From: Acanthochromis polyacanthus
Taxonomy: Eukaryota > Chordata > Actinopteri > Pomacentridae
Assembly (NCBI RefSeq): GCF_021347895.1
Contig: NC_067116.1
Coordinates: 36,281,639 to 36,345,638, forward strand
Length of the DNA: 64,000 bases
Direction: 5' to 3'
Positions within the stretch are counted from its first letter, which is position 1. The number at the start of each line of letters is the position of its first letter. The notes below the pieces were generated by a model, which did not search any database, was not told where the DNA came from, and was given only the letters and a program-made list of their open reading frames with translations. The translations under genes and the position numbers were made by a program. Positions 51,909 through 64,000 of the stretch are shown here, piece after piece.

Positions 51909-52672
51909 GATTTAACCTTCAAGGCTCATGTGGACTCTGTTGCTTGGTCTTGTGAATTTGTCCTGTACAACATCAAGAAGATCAGACCCTTCCTGTCTGA
52001 ACATGCAGCACAACTCCTGGTCCAGGCTCTTGTAAGATCACGCATCAACTACTGCAACTCCTTACTAGCAGGCCTCCACATGCACGGTCAAACCTCTGCA
52101 GATAATCCAGAATGCAGCAGCACGTCTGGTTTTCAACCAGCCAAAAACAGCACGTCGCCCCACTGTTCAGATCATTTCACTGGCTTCCAGTTGCTGCCTG
52201 CATAAATTTCAAAATTCTGACACATGCGTTCAACACTACAATGAAAGCAGCTCCCTCCAACCTCAACGCTCTCATTCAGGTATACACTCCGTCCTGCTCA
52301 CTACGCTCAGCCAGCAAAAAGCCCGTTGCAACCGCCACAACAAGGCCAGTTGATAGTTGGACTCATCTCCTCTGTGGTTCCCCGGTGGTGGAATGAGTTA
52401 CCAAAGTCTGTTAGATCTGCAGAATCCCTCTCTGCCTTTAAGAAAAAACTTAAGCTTTTCACTGAACATCCTTGCACTTAGCAGACTGTTAAAAAAAAAA
52501 AAGTCCTACTACTTCCTGCACCTGTAGGCACCAAGGTCCAATCACACTTGAACTTGTTTTATGGCACTTATCCAGGTTGTTTTCTCCTGACTACATTCTT
52601 GCTTGTGTTGTACCTTCTCTCTATGTTGTTTTGAATAAAAGCATCTGCTAAATGAAATCGTAAAATTGTAGA
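51909..52672 (+). pseudogene. LINE-2 (CR1/L2 clade) retrotransposon 3' fragment, decayed
   Basis: Translation begins with DLTFKAHVDSVA, continues through LYNIKKIRPFLSEHAAQLLV and SRINYCNSLLAGL, then in another frame through PLFRSFHWLPVA and APSNLNALIQVYTPSCSLRSA, and ends in a FKKKLKLF-type segment. These are ordered C-terminal reverse-transcriptase motifs of fish L2 elements, the region after the catalytic palm. The FADD-type catalytic motif and the endonuclease are missing, so the copy is 5'-truncated as usual for target-primed insertion. At least one frameshift (near 52110) splits the frame. The 3' UTR ends GCATCTGCTAAATGAAATCG then TAAAATTGTAG, the same tail as the insertions at 14395 and 37461. 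Non-functional. Confidence 0.9.
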
Positions 52673-54258
52673 TTTAATGCTTTTCATCTGCTTGTGCAGA
52701 GGCGTGCAATGGAGGTTTTGCATGTTTCCCCAGTTTGAGTGGCGACAGGCGGGTTAGTGGTGTTGTATGTCTCCGTGTTATGACCTCGGGGTGCCTCTGA
52801 ACCTCTAAAAGGAGGTGAAATGAGTTAAAGGCAGTGTGGGGTGAACCTCATATTCCAGAGGTGAGGGACCTTATTGGAGCAGCAGTGGGAGTGTTAATGT
52901 GTTTGGCTGGAAAGAGACGTAAGACAGAGGACTGGGCAGTTATCTGAAACCTAGCTTCTGAAAACAGAGCTCCCTGCTGACACGTGAAACCCAAAGTGCC
53001 AATTCAATTTGGCCGCAATCACCTGAAAACATGCACTGACAAAAAGAAGAAAGGAAAGACGGACTAGCATGAGTCAACCTGGCTGTTAAAATTTCCACAC
53101 ATCTCCTTCAGTTATAACAGGACTCTGCTGTTGCACAGTCTATGCATTCGAAACAAACTTCTTCCTGATAAAGCTTGCACAGACGTCTGGTTTTCGCTGT
53201 TCGATGGAAAATCCTCAATCCAGTACCACAGGCAGTCTTTTCTTCCAGGCCTAAAAAGCTCCTCCCACATCTGCGCTCCACCTGACGGGTTTTCCTCCTC
53301 CGCAGCGTCCAGACGGACCACGCCAAAAGCCAGACCGGAGCACAAACACAGGCGGGAGAAAGTGAAGGTTGGCAGGTGTATAGAGAGACAGCGGGTTTGA
53401 GGGAAAGTTGGGTTGACGTGAATTGTGCTTGAGCGGACGAGACAGGTAGGCTGAGGGGAGAGTGAGAGGTGTGGTGAAGGAAATGAAGCTGCTTGCTGTT
53501 GTGGGTATGAGGGAAAAAGAGAGAGAGAGGGAAACCCAGACACAAACATAAACACTGGCGAGCACTTCAATGATTCCTCTCTCTGGCTCCCTGCCTCACC
53601 CTTCGCCTCCCTCCTTGCCGGTCGACCATAAACAAATATAACATGGAAAAGCATCAGACAGGCCCCATACGTCTCAAAGAAGCAGCAGTCTGAAAGCGAA
53701 ATGAGCAAAAAGGAAAATCGTCATGGCGAATTTTGACGGTTCCATTCTATAAAATTGGATTAAAACGTCGGACTGTCACTGGGTATCCCCTCCGACTTCC
53801 AAATCGCATCAGCTGCAGACTCGAGTGGCCGCCGAGAAATGTCATCCTGTTAGACGTCTGCCTGTCCGTCTTAAGTCATAAACCTGAAATAGACGAGAGA
53901 AAACAGCGAGACGGTCTCATATTTCACCTCCTCGACAGAGAGAGGGAGAGTCACATAAACGCTCTCACAACTCTGAGAAAAAATATAACTGAGGGGTTTG
54001 CCAACCAGACGGATCAGAGTATGAAGAACTGACACCCAGCAGGAGAAACCCAACAATAACCACGTCCTTGCACGCTCACACACTTTTCAGCAATAACATT
54101 AACACACAAACACACACGCTGGGTGCTTGGCTCTCTCCTTGGAAGGCACAATGTCACAGATTACTGCGGCTCCTTGGTCTGACTGGTAATGACATCATGC
54201 CTGGGTCTGCTCCCAGAGATCCCTGCTGCTGGCACTGGCCCAGCCCTACATCTGCAAT
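52673..54258. other. Intergenic stretch, no confirmed gene
   Basis: Contains the longest stop-free frame outside microsatellites (minus strand, 53112-53708, 198 codons). It overlaps two other long minus-strand frames in different registers, is rich in Ser/Pro/Leu from CT-rich DNA, and has no domain I recognise. I regard it as chance. Confidence 0.5.
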
Positions 54259-54318
54259 GAGCCACACACACAAACACACACACACATATGCACAAACACA
54301 CACACATATGCCTACACA
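54259..54318. repeat. Imperfect (CA)n microsatellite
   Basis: CA runs broken by CATATGC blocks. Simple sequence. Confidence 0.9.
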
Positions 54319-55026
54319 CCACGATGTTCAGACCCAGCCAGTCTCCCTCTCCATTGTCTGTCTCTGAGTGAGAATATAGTGAAGATGCTCAGCTGGTTCC
54401 AGTCACAGAAAACAAATGTGAGCTCGTCTGCTGGTGAGAAACTACAGAGTCAAGCGTTGCTGCTCATTCAGGTCAACTTTGTTTTGTTGATGGTTTTTCA
54501 TCGACGCTTCCAGACAACTGAGATTTAGCGGCAGACTTATTAAGTGCAGCAAAGTGGACCAAATTGTGCAAATAAAAATGGAAGAGCAATTATTCTTCTT
54601 TTCACTTCACAGTGGATTATACATTTCTGATCCAATACATTTTTTTGTTGTCAAATTCAGCTGGAACTCCTTACAGCTGTCTGTTAGCTGTGTGCAATAA
54701 AAACTAATCCAGTGTTCGTACACAGCCTTGTAAATGGGAAGCAAACAAACTTGCTCAGACCAATCTATGTTACACTCTTAAAGCTCGTCTTGTGCACATT
54801 CACGCTCATGCACAGAATAGAGAGTAAGAGGGACAGTAAATCAGACACGTGCTAAGTTTTTAAACATGCTGACAGGCTGAACATCACCAATCTTTCCCCA
54901 GAATCACAGACTCCACCTATAAGAATGAGATGTACTTTTCCAAGTGCAGTACACAGTAGATTGTGGAGCGCAGGACGTGATAACAACATACAACAAGAAG
55001 TTTTACCAAACTTGGACCCCCCGGCG

Positions 55027-55479
55027 ACAAAGATGACCCCTGTGACCTTGAAAATGAGGGCACGGTCACCAAATTAGAACTTGACCTGTGTGTTATTATG
55101 GTACAGCTGTGTACCAAATATGGTGAGGCTACAGCAATACGTTATCGAGTTATTGCGCGGAAACCAAATTGTTACAGACAAAGATGACCCCTGTGACCTT
55201 GAAAATGAGGTCACGGTCACCAAATTCAAACCTGACCTGTGTGTTGTTATGGTACAGCTGTGTACCAAATATGGTGAGGCTACATCAAAATTTTATCGAG
55301 TTATCGCGCGGAAACCAAATTGTTACAGACAAAGATGACCCCTGTGACCTTGAAAATGAGGTCACGGTCACCAAATGCCAACTTGACCTGTGTCTTATTA
55401 TGGTACAGCTGTGTACCAAATACGTAGCGGCTACATCAATATTTTATCGAGTTATCGCGCGGAAACCAAATTGTTACAG
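55027..55479. repeat. Three tandem 151-bp units with nuclear-receptor-like half-sites
   Basis: Units 55027-55177, 55178-55328 and 55329-55479 each begin ACAAAGATGACCCCTGTGAC and are all exactly 151 bases. A partial match precedes the first and the third runs into a CAACC array. Units 2 and 3 carry TGACCT-N8-AGGTCA (55194-55199/55208-55213 and 55345-55350/55359-55364). In unit 1 the second half-site is AGGGCA. TGACCTTGA is the complement of TCAAGGTCA, the extended half-site recognised by ERR and NR5A receptors (established knowledge). Each unit also has GGTACA-GCTG-TGTACC, a short inverted repeat. The period is not a multiple of three, so the open frames crossing it are not a repeat protein. 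The sequence style resembles common fish interspersed repeats. Confidence 0.9.
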
Positions 55480-55483
55480 ACAA

Positions 55484-55527
55484 ACAACTAACTAACCAAC
55501 CAACCAACCAACCAACCAACCAACCAA
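55484..55527. repeat. (AACC)n microsatellite
   Basis: About ten AACC/CAAC units directly abutting the third 151-bp unit. Such a simple tail is common at the 3' end of fish interspersed repeats. Confidence 0.95.
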
Positions 55528-55724
55528 GACCATGCAGCTCAAAACAATACCTTCCGGCAAACGCAGTTTTGCCGAGCGGTAATAACAAAGGTGAGGAAGG
55601 AAATCCTGTGTATGCAAAGTTTGACATGTCTAAACTGCACAGTAAAGTAATGAAGCGTTTCCTCATTTCCATTACCACACTTGTGTCTGCATGCTCAATT
55701 TGAAGCTGGATCCAGCAGGGAATT

Positions 55725-55832
55725 TGTTTAGCTTAGCTTCGCCTAAAGACCAAGGGAAAACAGATAGCATGGTTCTGTCAAAATTTAACAAAACTTACCT
55801 ACCATTATGTCTATACCTCACTAATTAACACA
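55725..55832 (+). repeat. Dispersed teleost repeat, copy 3
   Basis: GTTTAGCTTAGCTTCGCCTA, AAAGACCAAGGGAAAACAG, GGTTCTGTCAAAATTTAACA and CCTCACTAATTAACACA follow the same block order as 5880-6080 (plus) and 6990-7160 (minus strand). Partial copy. Confidence 0.5.
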
Positions 55833-57309
55833 TGAGAGATCCTTTATTAAACCCAACCACTCTGATGATGTCAGACAGCCAAAGGACAGTGAGAGGATAC
55901 TGCTGTAATAGTGTAACAGGGAACAACTTTCACCCAGACTAGGAGGACCGCTGATCCAAACAACCTCAAACTTGACACTGTGCTGCCTTTGGTCCTCAGT
56001 AATACACGTGGAACGTTTGTAGTTTGTCACGTAAGTTGTTGTCAAGAAAAGCAAAGAACAGACAGACACACATACAAAGATTTCTTAATTTATAGTGAGA
56101 GAAAATCCAGTGTAAAACAACAACGTACACATTGAAGCTGGTCTTGCCATTTTCATGAGGTAATCGGGCAACCAGAGGATGTTGGAACATTTAACCCTCC
56201 TTGCAGGTTTTCTGCGAAGTTTGTCTAACCAGTAGCTACCTTTAGCTCACATTTAGGGTACATGTAGTAAAATAGCAATCTTGTATTTTTTGAATCGGTC
56301 ATCTCTCTGCACTATTTCGTGAAGCCATACAGGTTGTTTTTAGATCACTCTGTGGTCACCGATTTAAACCCTAGACACCCATCCATTTGTGTACATATGC
56401 TGATCTGATTGGCTTCTTCGGTTTGTTTTGTATGAGCCTGAATCCGTTTTTGAGACTGTCATGCAGTAGATATACTGCAGTTTTAGGGCCAACATGCTCA
56501 GTCATGATAATGGCTGCTTATTCTCTTCGGGATATATCCTCCAACACGTGAAAAACAACATCATGACGTGTCAACAACGTAAAAAAAACAAACAGATTTT
56601 CTTGCAAGGGTCTATGAATTTCAAGTGCACAGCCTTTTGCATTTGTTATCAGGACATTTTCCTTTGCAGTGAAGTAGTTCCCCATTTGTCCCTTGTTGAT
56701 CTGTGCTATAGGACAACATGCATTGTATCTCACGAATGTAGGTGGGTGTGGCAACACCAAGTGCACTTCTCTGACCAGAGAAAGGCCAGATCTGCAGTAT
56801 GTGCCTCTCTGCCAGCTGGTCGGACTTGGCCTGTGATGCCAAGGTGCTAATCTCTCCGTCCAGAGGGTTAAAATGTGGACCACTTCCAAAAGTCTGCAGT
56901 CTGCCAGTTTTAGCTGCTGCCTTGAAGGCTGTTAGTACTTTGGCATTTAAGATAGTGATTACTGATACTGTTATCATGCAACAGAACCAATGTCAGGCCG
57001 GTGCTTGGTTGAAAACGGGAATGTGATGCCAGCAAGGTTTGTAATCCTGTTCTGTTGATCTTCAATTATAAGTCTCCTATGTCTTAAGTCATCTATTCCA
57101 CCCAATAATTTGTGTGTCCACATGTTCTACTTTTACAAAAAAGGAGCAGTGAAAGAGAAGTGTATCAGTTGCCTTGCACGGTGTCTGATTCACAAAATGC
57201 CACACAGAGACCCAACAAGCATTTGGTGTGTGTGTGACTCGTGCACACGTCTGGTTATGTCTTCTACTTAGTCTTAAAGTGTCGCTGCTGACCGTGCATC
57301 TTTGCCGAA
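55833..57309. other. Intergenic stretch with overlapping unexplained frames
   Basis: Both strands are open around 56494-57026 (minus-strand frames of 118 and 123 codons, plus-strand frames of 118 and 75 codons). The minus frame includes FNPLDGEISTLASQAK and a short Cys-rich end (CKGKCPDNKCKRLC). I do not recognise a family. A decayed transposon protein is possible but not supported by any named motif. Confidence 0.35.
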
Positions 57310-57310
57310 G

Positions 57311-57346
<36 letters not shown>

Positions 57347-57349
57347 TGT
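57310..57349. repeat. (TGCG)n microsatellite
   Basis: About ten pure TGCG units. Alternating purine-pyrimidine, so able to adopt Z-DNA in principle. Confidence 0.95.
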
Positions 57350-57902
57350 CGGACCATACCACTGGGGTCAACCTGGGCCAGTTGCTTGGAGCTGATGGAC
57401 TGAACAACACACATGCTCAGCTGTGACCTTAAGAGGAACGAGAGGGAAACAGAAACATGAGGAAGAAAGGGAAGAAGGAAAATAAGCAGAACTCTGGAGT
57501 TCCTCCCACAAAGCTCAATTTGATGTTAAATTGCTGTTGACACTGATAGGCATCAAGCTACCCTTCAGAGTGAACTTTCCCACAGCAGGCCAAAAACGTA
57601 AACACATGCCAAGAAATGGCTAATTAATAATTACTTACATTTTTTTTGAAAAGGCATTTTAAAAATATGAATATTTACATTTTTTTAAATTACATTTTTG
57701 CCGATAATCAGGGGCTCACTTGAGATTTCTGCCATTTTTTTCATTACAGCATCACTGAAACCTTTTTTGCTGCTGTAATTTCAGTAAAATCTTGACTTCT
57801 GTAAGCCTGAAGTACTCATTTTGAAATATATATTAGATAAAAAGCAGCAAATATTAAACACTTTCTGATGAAAATTGAGTCTTTTTTTAAACTTTAACAT
57901 TT

Positions 57903-59856
57903 CCATATGAGTCATTCCATCTCATTTCAACAAATCTGAGGAAATTTTGTTGCATGACCTCCTCTGATCATCTCCAAACTTTTTTTTTAACTATCCCAAC
58001 ATAAGAATAGATTACTTGCAAAGTTTTAACATCATATGATTGCTATTTGCTAAGTTATAAAATATTTAAATCCCTATTTTTCCACTCGGAAATTGATATG
58101 TTAGGTAGAAAGGCTTGATTTAGGAAGATAATACTGGGAACTGACTGATGATATAGACTTACAAGTGATCTGAAGGGTTCAAACACCTTAACAATAGAGC
58201 AGGAAAAAAAATTTGGAATGAATATACCCATTTCTCTGTGGTACAGGGCAATTTAAAAATTTGGCGAAAATGGCATTTTTCAAGAATTTAGGCATTTTTT
58301 TCACAAATTTTAATAAGTAACAAGGTTCATATGTTATAAAAATCTCAAAGTACCTTAAAAGTTCTCTCTAACCTAAAAATATCCAAGAGCTAGCTAGTCT
58401 CCTTAGACCTCAAAACGATGCCTATTTATGAAACAGACTGAAAAACACCATACATATATTGGCACAGAAACCAATGTGGGACATGGAGTAGAAACATGAA
58501 ACTTTGTCTGTATAACAATAAACATCCGAATAATTGATATCTGAAGTATCAACATTGTTTCTTGAATCCTTCATGGCCAATTTAACCAAGAAATGCACTA
58601 TGTTTTATAGGCGTTTTTTTAGGAATTCTAACTAATATATTGCAGTTAAAATGAGTTATATTGCCTTAGGTCCCATGTAAAACATGTAATTTGTCCCCAA
58701 CTTATCACACCACTATTTCTGTCCTTTGAACTGCTTGAATTTCTCTGAAATCAGGCCATCATCTGCACCAGATATGTGGTACTGTCCACCACGGCGTGTT
58801 GAAGGAGCAGTGATTGGACAGAGGATGTGGGCTGTAGGCACCCACACTACGTCATCCTTTCTAGGCCATGTGAACTTCTTGCTGGGACCTTTTGGGTGCA
58901 TGAATTTCACTTGCAAATCTTCAAATTCAGCTGATAAGTCAAATACGATACCGAGGCTGTCCTGAGAATGCAGTCTGGGAGTGATGCCATTTCTTCTTAT
59001 TCAGTTACTGTATGAAAGAAAAAACAATGTCTATATAATAATTAACTTCAGATATGCCCTTTGTAACTTATACTACGATGCTGATGCTTCAGATTCATCT
59101 TTCATCTTTAGTTGGTCATGTAAATGGTTCCTAAAAACAAAAACGAGGATCAAAATGTATAGTAAATTGATTCAGCAGTTGCTCATCTTTGGCACAAGAA
59201 ACAAATATGAAAGTAAGTTCACACATACTTCACACATACTAGTTCCTCCAAAAAAAATTTGAACCGCGTACCATGTATCCCACATGCACTTTTTAATGCC
59301 TAAAGTTAGGCTATTTTGGGTCTACACCTGAGTTCAACAGCCTATAAATCAATAAATAAGCTTTATTTTAATGTTTTAAAACTTTTACCTTATGCAACTT
59401 TCATTAGTAAAGAAGAAAATTCATTCTTTCAATGTCTTTTCACAAGAATAAGTCCTAAAATAGAGGCATGAAAAACCCAAAATAAAGTCGCCCATGAAAT
59501 AATAAGGATATTTTGGGAAATTCCACAGTCCAGTATTTTTTTATTTTCATTCATTTCTATACTTTTCTCACCAGAAGGGTAAAAGTTTTGGAAGGGGAAA
59601 AAATTCTGACCATGTAAAAGGAGTATAAATTGCTTTTTTTAGTAGTTTAAAACCCTAAAATCATAGGCGAGGATTAAGTTTGGACTGACTATGGGTATTA
59701 GATTAGATCATTACTGCTTATACTGTATGTTTATAACCATAATACTTTGCATTTGTTCATAAAATTACCCAAATAAAGCCCAAAAAAAATTTTGGGAGGA
59801 TCTGAGAAAGTGGTGCAACAAGCATTTGTTGAATTGACATGGAATGACTCATATGG
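57903..59856 (-). mobile_element. 1.95-kb DNA transposon with inverted ends, decayed
   Basis: CCATATGAGTCATTCCAT at 57903-57920 is matched exactly by its reverse complement at 59839-59856. The match continues inward imperfectly (TCA.TTCAACAAAT, then TTGTTGCA and CCTC), giving a terminal inverted repeat of at least 30-60 bases. Because CATATG is itself palindromic, the exact end and the target-site duplication cannot be fixed: CATATG could be a 6-bp duplication. The interior is AT-rich and holds one minus-strand protein remnant. Elements of this size with a single remnant are usually deletion derivatives of a longer autonomous element. The superfamily is not assigned. Confidence 0.75.
58713..58970 (-). 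pseudogene. C-terminal remnant of a transposon-associated protein
   Basis: Minus-strand frame reading SLGIVFDLSAEFEDLQVKF, then MHPKGPSKKFTWPRKDDVVW, then VPTAHILCPITAPSTRRGGQ, and a YHISGADD end with a stop at 58713. The pattern V-KFMHP-GP---F-WP--DD--WVP--HILC-I--PS is familiar as a C-terminal module of many uncharacterised, transposon-linked fish proteins (from memory, no named domain). The methionine at 58916 is probably internal, because the frame continues upstream to at least 58970, where TGCATTCTCAG could be a splice acceptor. No catalytic transposase residues are visible, so the coding unit is a remnant. It lies wholly inside the inverted-repeat element. Confidence 0.6.
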
Positions 59857-60216
59857 TGTTTTTTAGATGCTAGAAGACACACCATGAGCAAAATAAGGGG
59901 TCAGTGCCATAGTTGAGTCTCAAAAACACAGATTCAGACTTTCATACTAAACAAACTTCACGAGCTAATCCTGTTGGCTTGGGTGGGGCTTCCTGTAACA
60001 CTATGATCCCTCAGAATCAGCTTCCAGTTCAGACATGTACAGCTGAATTATGACAATATCACAACTTCCCATTGTGGAACATTTGGTGGTTTTACAGTGT
60101 TTGAGCAGAGTCTTAGGTGAGCTGATGTGCTCAAGCTGCAGCAAGTAGATCTGTATATTTTAGTTCAAGCAACAGTGTGGAGTTACTTCTAATTAATTTT
60201 ACAGCAGAAATGGGTT

Positions 60217-60298
60217 ATTTTTCATGGGAAAAGAAGCTCTAAATACATAACTTTGATACACACAGATGACTTTTAAGGGGTTTAATCAATGACCGGAG
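60217..60298 (+). repeat. Dispersed repeat fragment shared with 7240-7307
   Basis: TCTAAATACATAACTTTGAT and AAGGGGTTTAATCAATGACC match the earlier fragment in order and orientation. Confidence 0.6.
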
Positions 60299-60318
60299 AG
60301 TGACCATAAAAAGGTAAA

Positions 60319-60930
60319 CCTTAGATGCAGTATAACATCATGTGACTTTAATGGTGTCTTTAATGAAATCGGACCCTGGCTATGATTCTGATACTGCAGA
60401 GGTCAGGCCAACACGTGAAGCCACTGACACGCTACCCCTGGGTGATCTTAATGACGTGCTGAGTGAAGTGTTTCATCAATCAAAGTCCGAGAGAAAACTT
60501 ACCACTGAACACTTGGTCGGTTTATTTTCTTTTGTCATTCATCCGGATAATTAAACTCGAACATGTTCCATAATATACCACAAACAAATACTCACAGAAC
60601 CAGCAACTATTGGAAGAACCTTCTGCTTCTTCACTCAAAAAACTGTTTACATTTCTGATGTGGAACGCTTGACTCGACAAAGATTGGTTCCTCCTTATAG
60701 AACTGGCTTCTGCTGATACTTAAATTACTGTGTGTAAAGCTGCTATTTACCCTGATATTTTGCAGCCTTTTCTTGTTCGTAGCGCACAGCCAGCCTTAGA
60801 TGCAATGTAACACTATGTGACTTTAACACTTTAATGAAACCAGACCCTATTTTTATGCTTTGGACACTTCAGAGGCTAAGTCCACACTTAAAGCCACTGA
60901 GATGCTAAACCTGGACGCTGCTGGGCACTG
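60319..60930 (+). repeat. Diverged direct repeat pair (period ~475 bp)
   Basis: CCTTAGATGCAGTATAACAT at 60319 recurs as CCTTAGATGCAATGTAACAC at 60794. Both are followed by ATGTGACTTTAA, TTTAATGAAA, GACCCT, CAGAGG and AAGCCACTGA in the same order for about 135 bases. This looks like an old tandem duplication, or two fragments of the same interspersed repeat. Confidence 0.75.
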
Positions 60931-61376
60931 CATTGCCCCACTGGATTCAAAGCACTCACAGTTGTTAATTCACAGGAAATTAGGCAGGAATTACTGCGTG
61001 TAACCTTTTCCTGTAGATATCACCTCTCTCCGTTTACTGTTATTCCTCCTAGTGTAGCTGTTTTAAGATAATTTTAGTCTTAAACTTGATTTATCAACAC
61101 CAACCATGTATCAGACAGGGATGAAATATTCCAGATCATAACTGTAACATATAAATGCTGCAAAACTGAGACCAAACACGACTTTCTTCTACATTCAAGA
61201 TGCACCGTTCTCCTTGGTTCACACACGGGGTAGTTGTGTCTGAATCTCTCGACTGTCTATGCAGAGCGTATAGAGACTGTAAGTATATACAGTCTATTTT
61301 TACATCAAGAGGACTGCGGTGTTTCAGCTCCTGAAGCCAGTAAAGGCCTCACTCAGAGATAGACACCATCACTCTT

Positions 61377-64000
<2,624 letters not shown>

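Noticed and set aside
53112..53708. 198-codon minus-strand frame, the longest frame outside simple repeats
   Set aside because: Overlaps two other long frames in different registers. CT-rich composition yields Ser/Pro/Leu-rich translation. No domain, splice signal or homology recognised.
55027..55479. Possible CRISPR-like array
   Set aside because: Units are contiguous 151-bp near-identical copies without short repeats and unique spacers, and the genome is vertebrate.
55081..55495. Repeat-like protein frames (VLLWYSCVPNMVRL repeated)
   Set aside because: The 151-bp unit is not a multiple of three, so the repeated peptides fall in different frames. This is a DNA repeat, not a repeat protein.
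56518..56977. Possible piggyBac-type transposase remnant on the minus strand (Cys-rich end)
   Set aside because: No DDD-type catalytic region or conserved piggyBac motif could be identified. Both strands are open, so chance is as likely.

Overview
The window looks like teleost fish nuclear DNA and is almost entirely non-coding. Evidence: a spliced terminal exon of peroxiredoxin 6 at the left edge, abundant (CA/GT)n microsatellites, a decayed LINE-2 3' end with a teleost-type tail, tRNA-derived SINE-like copies, non-autonomous DNA transposons with terminal inverted repeats, and no dense ORFs or operon structure. Only one gene is supported, the last coding exon and 3' UTR of prdx6 (302-427, + strand). 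Nearly every long open frame elsewhere is a chance frame or a microsatellite frame.

Layout. 1-655: end of prdx6. 656-8247: intergenic DNA with an AT-rich palindromic block (3541-3660), a perfect 13-bp hairpin (3779-3807), microsatellites, a 584-bp MITE with a perfect 8-bp target-site duplication (6279-6862), and two inverted copies of a dispersed teleost repeat on either side of it. 8248-45138: a three-part structure. Copy A (8248-22052) and copy C (31316-45138) are almost identical 13.8-kb direct repeats. They are joined by segment B (22053-31315), a much noisier copy of A's interval about 10305-19600, full of 1-2 base indels and differing from A and C by several transposon insertions. 45139-64000: unique flank with a SINE-like copy (50208-50531), an L2 fragment (51909-52672), a 3 x 151-bp tandem repeat carrying nuclear-receptor-like half-sites (55027-55479), a 1.95-kb inverted-repeat transposon with a transposon-protein remnant (57903-59856), a diverged 475-bp-spaced direct repeat, and a pure (CA)89 array.

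Main interpretation. The A-B-C block is the most important feature. A and C differ only by scattered SNPs, homopolymer changes and microsatellite-unit changes, the kind and level expected of two alleles. B looks like an unpolished read or diverged haplotype. The simplest reading is a false (haplotypic) duplication in the assembly. A true triplication is the alternative, and the two can be separated by read depth and junction-spanning reads. I found no clearly new gene system. The most biologically interesting items are the filled-site/empty-site trio for the L2-tail insertion, the 1.95-kb inverted-repeat transposon, and the 151-bp repeat.
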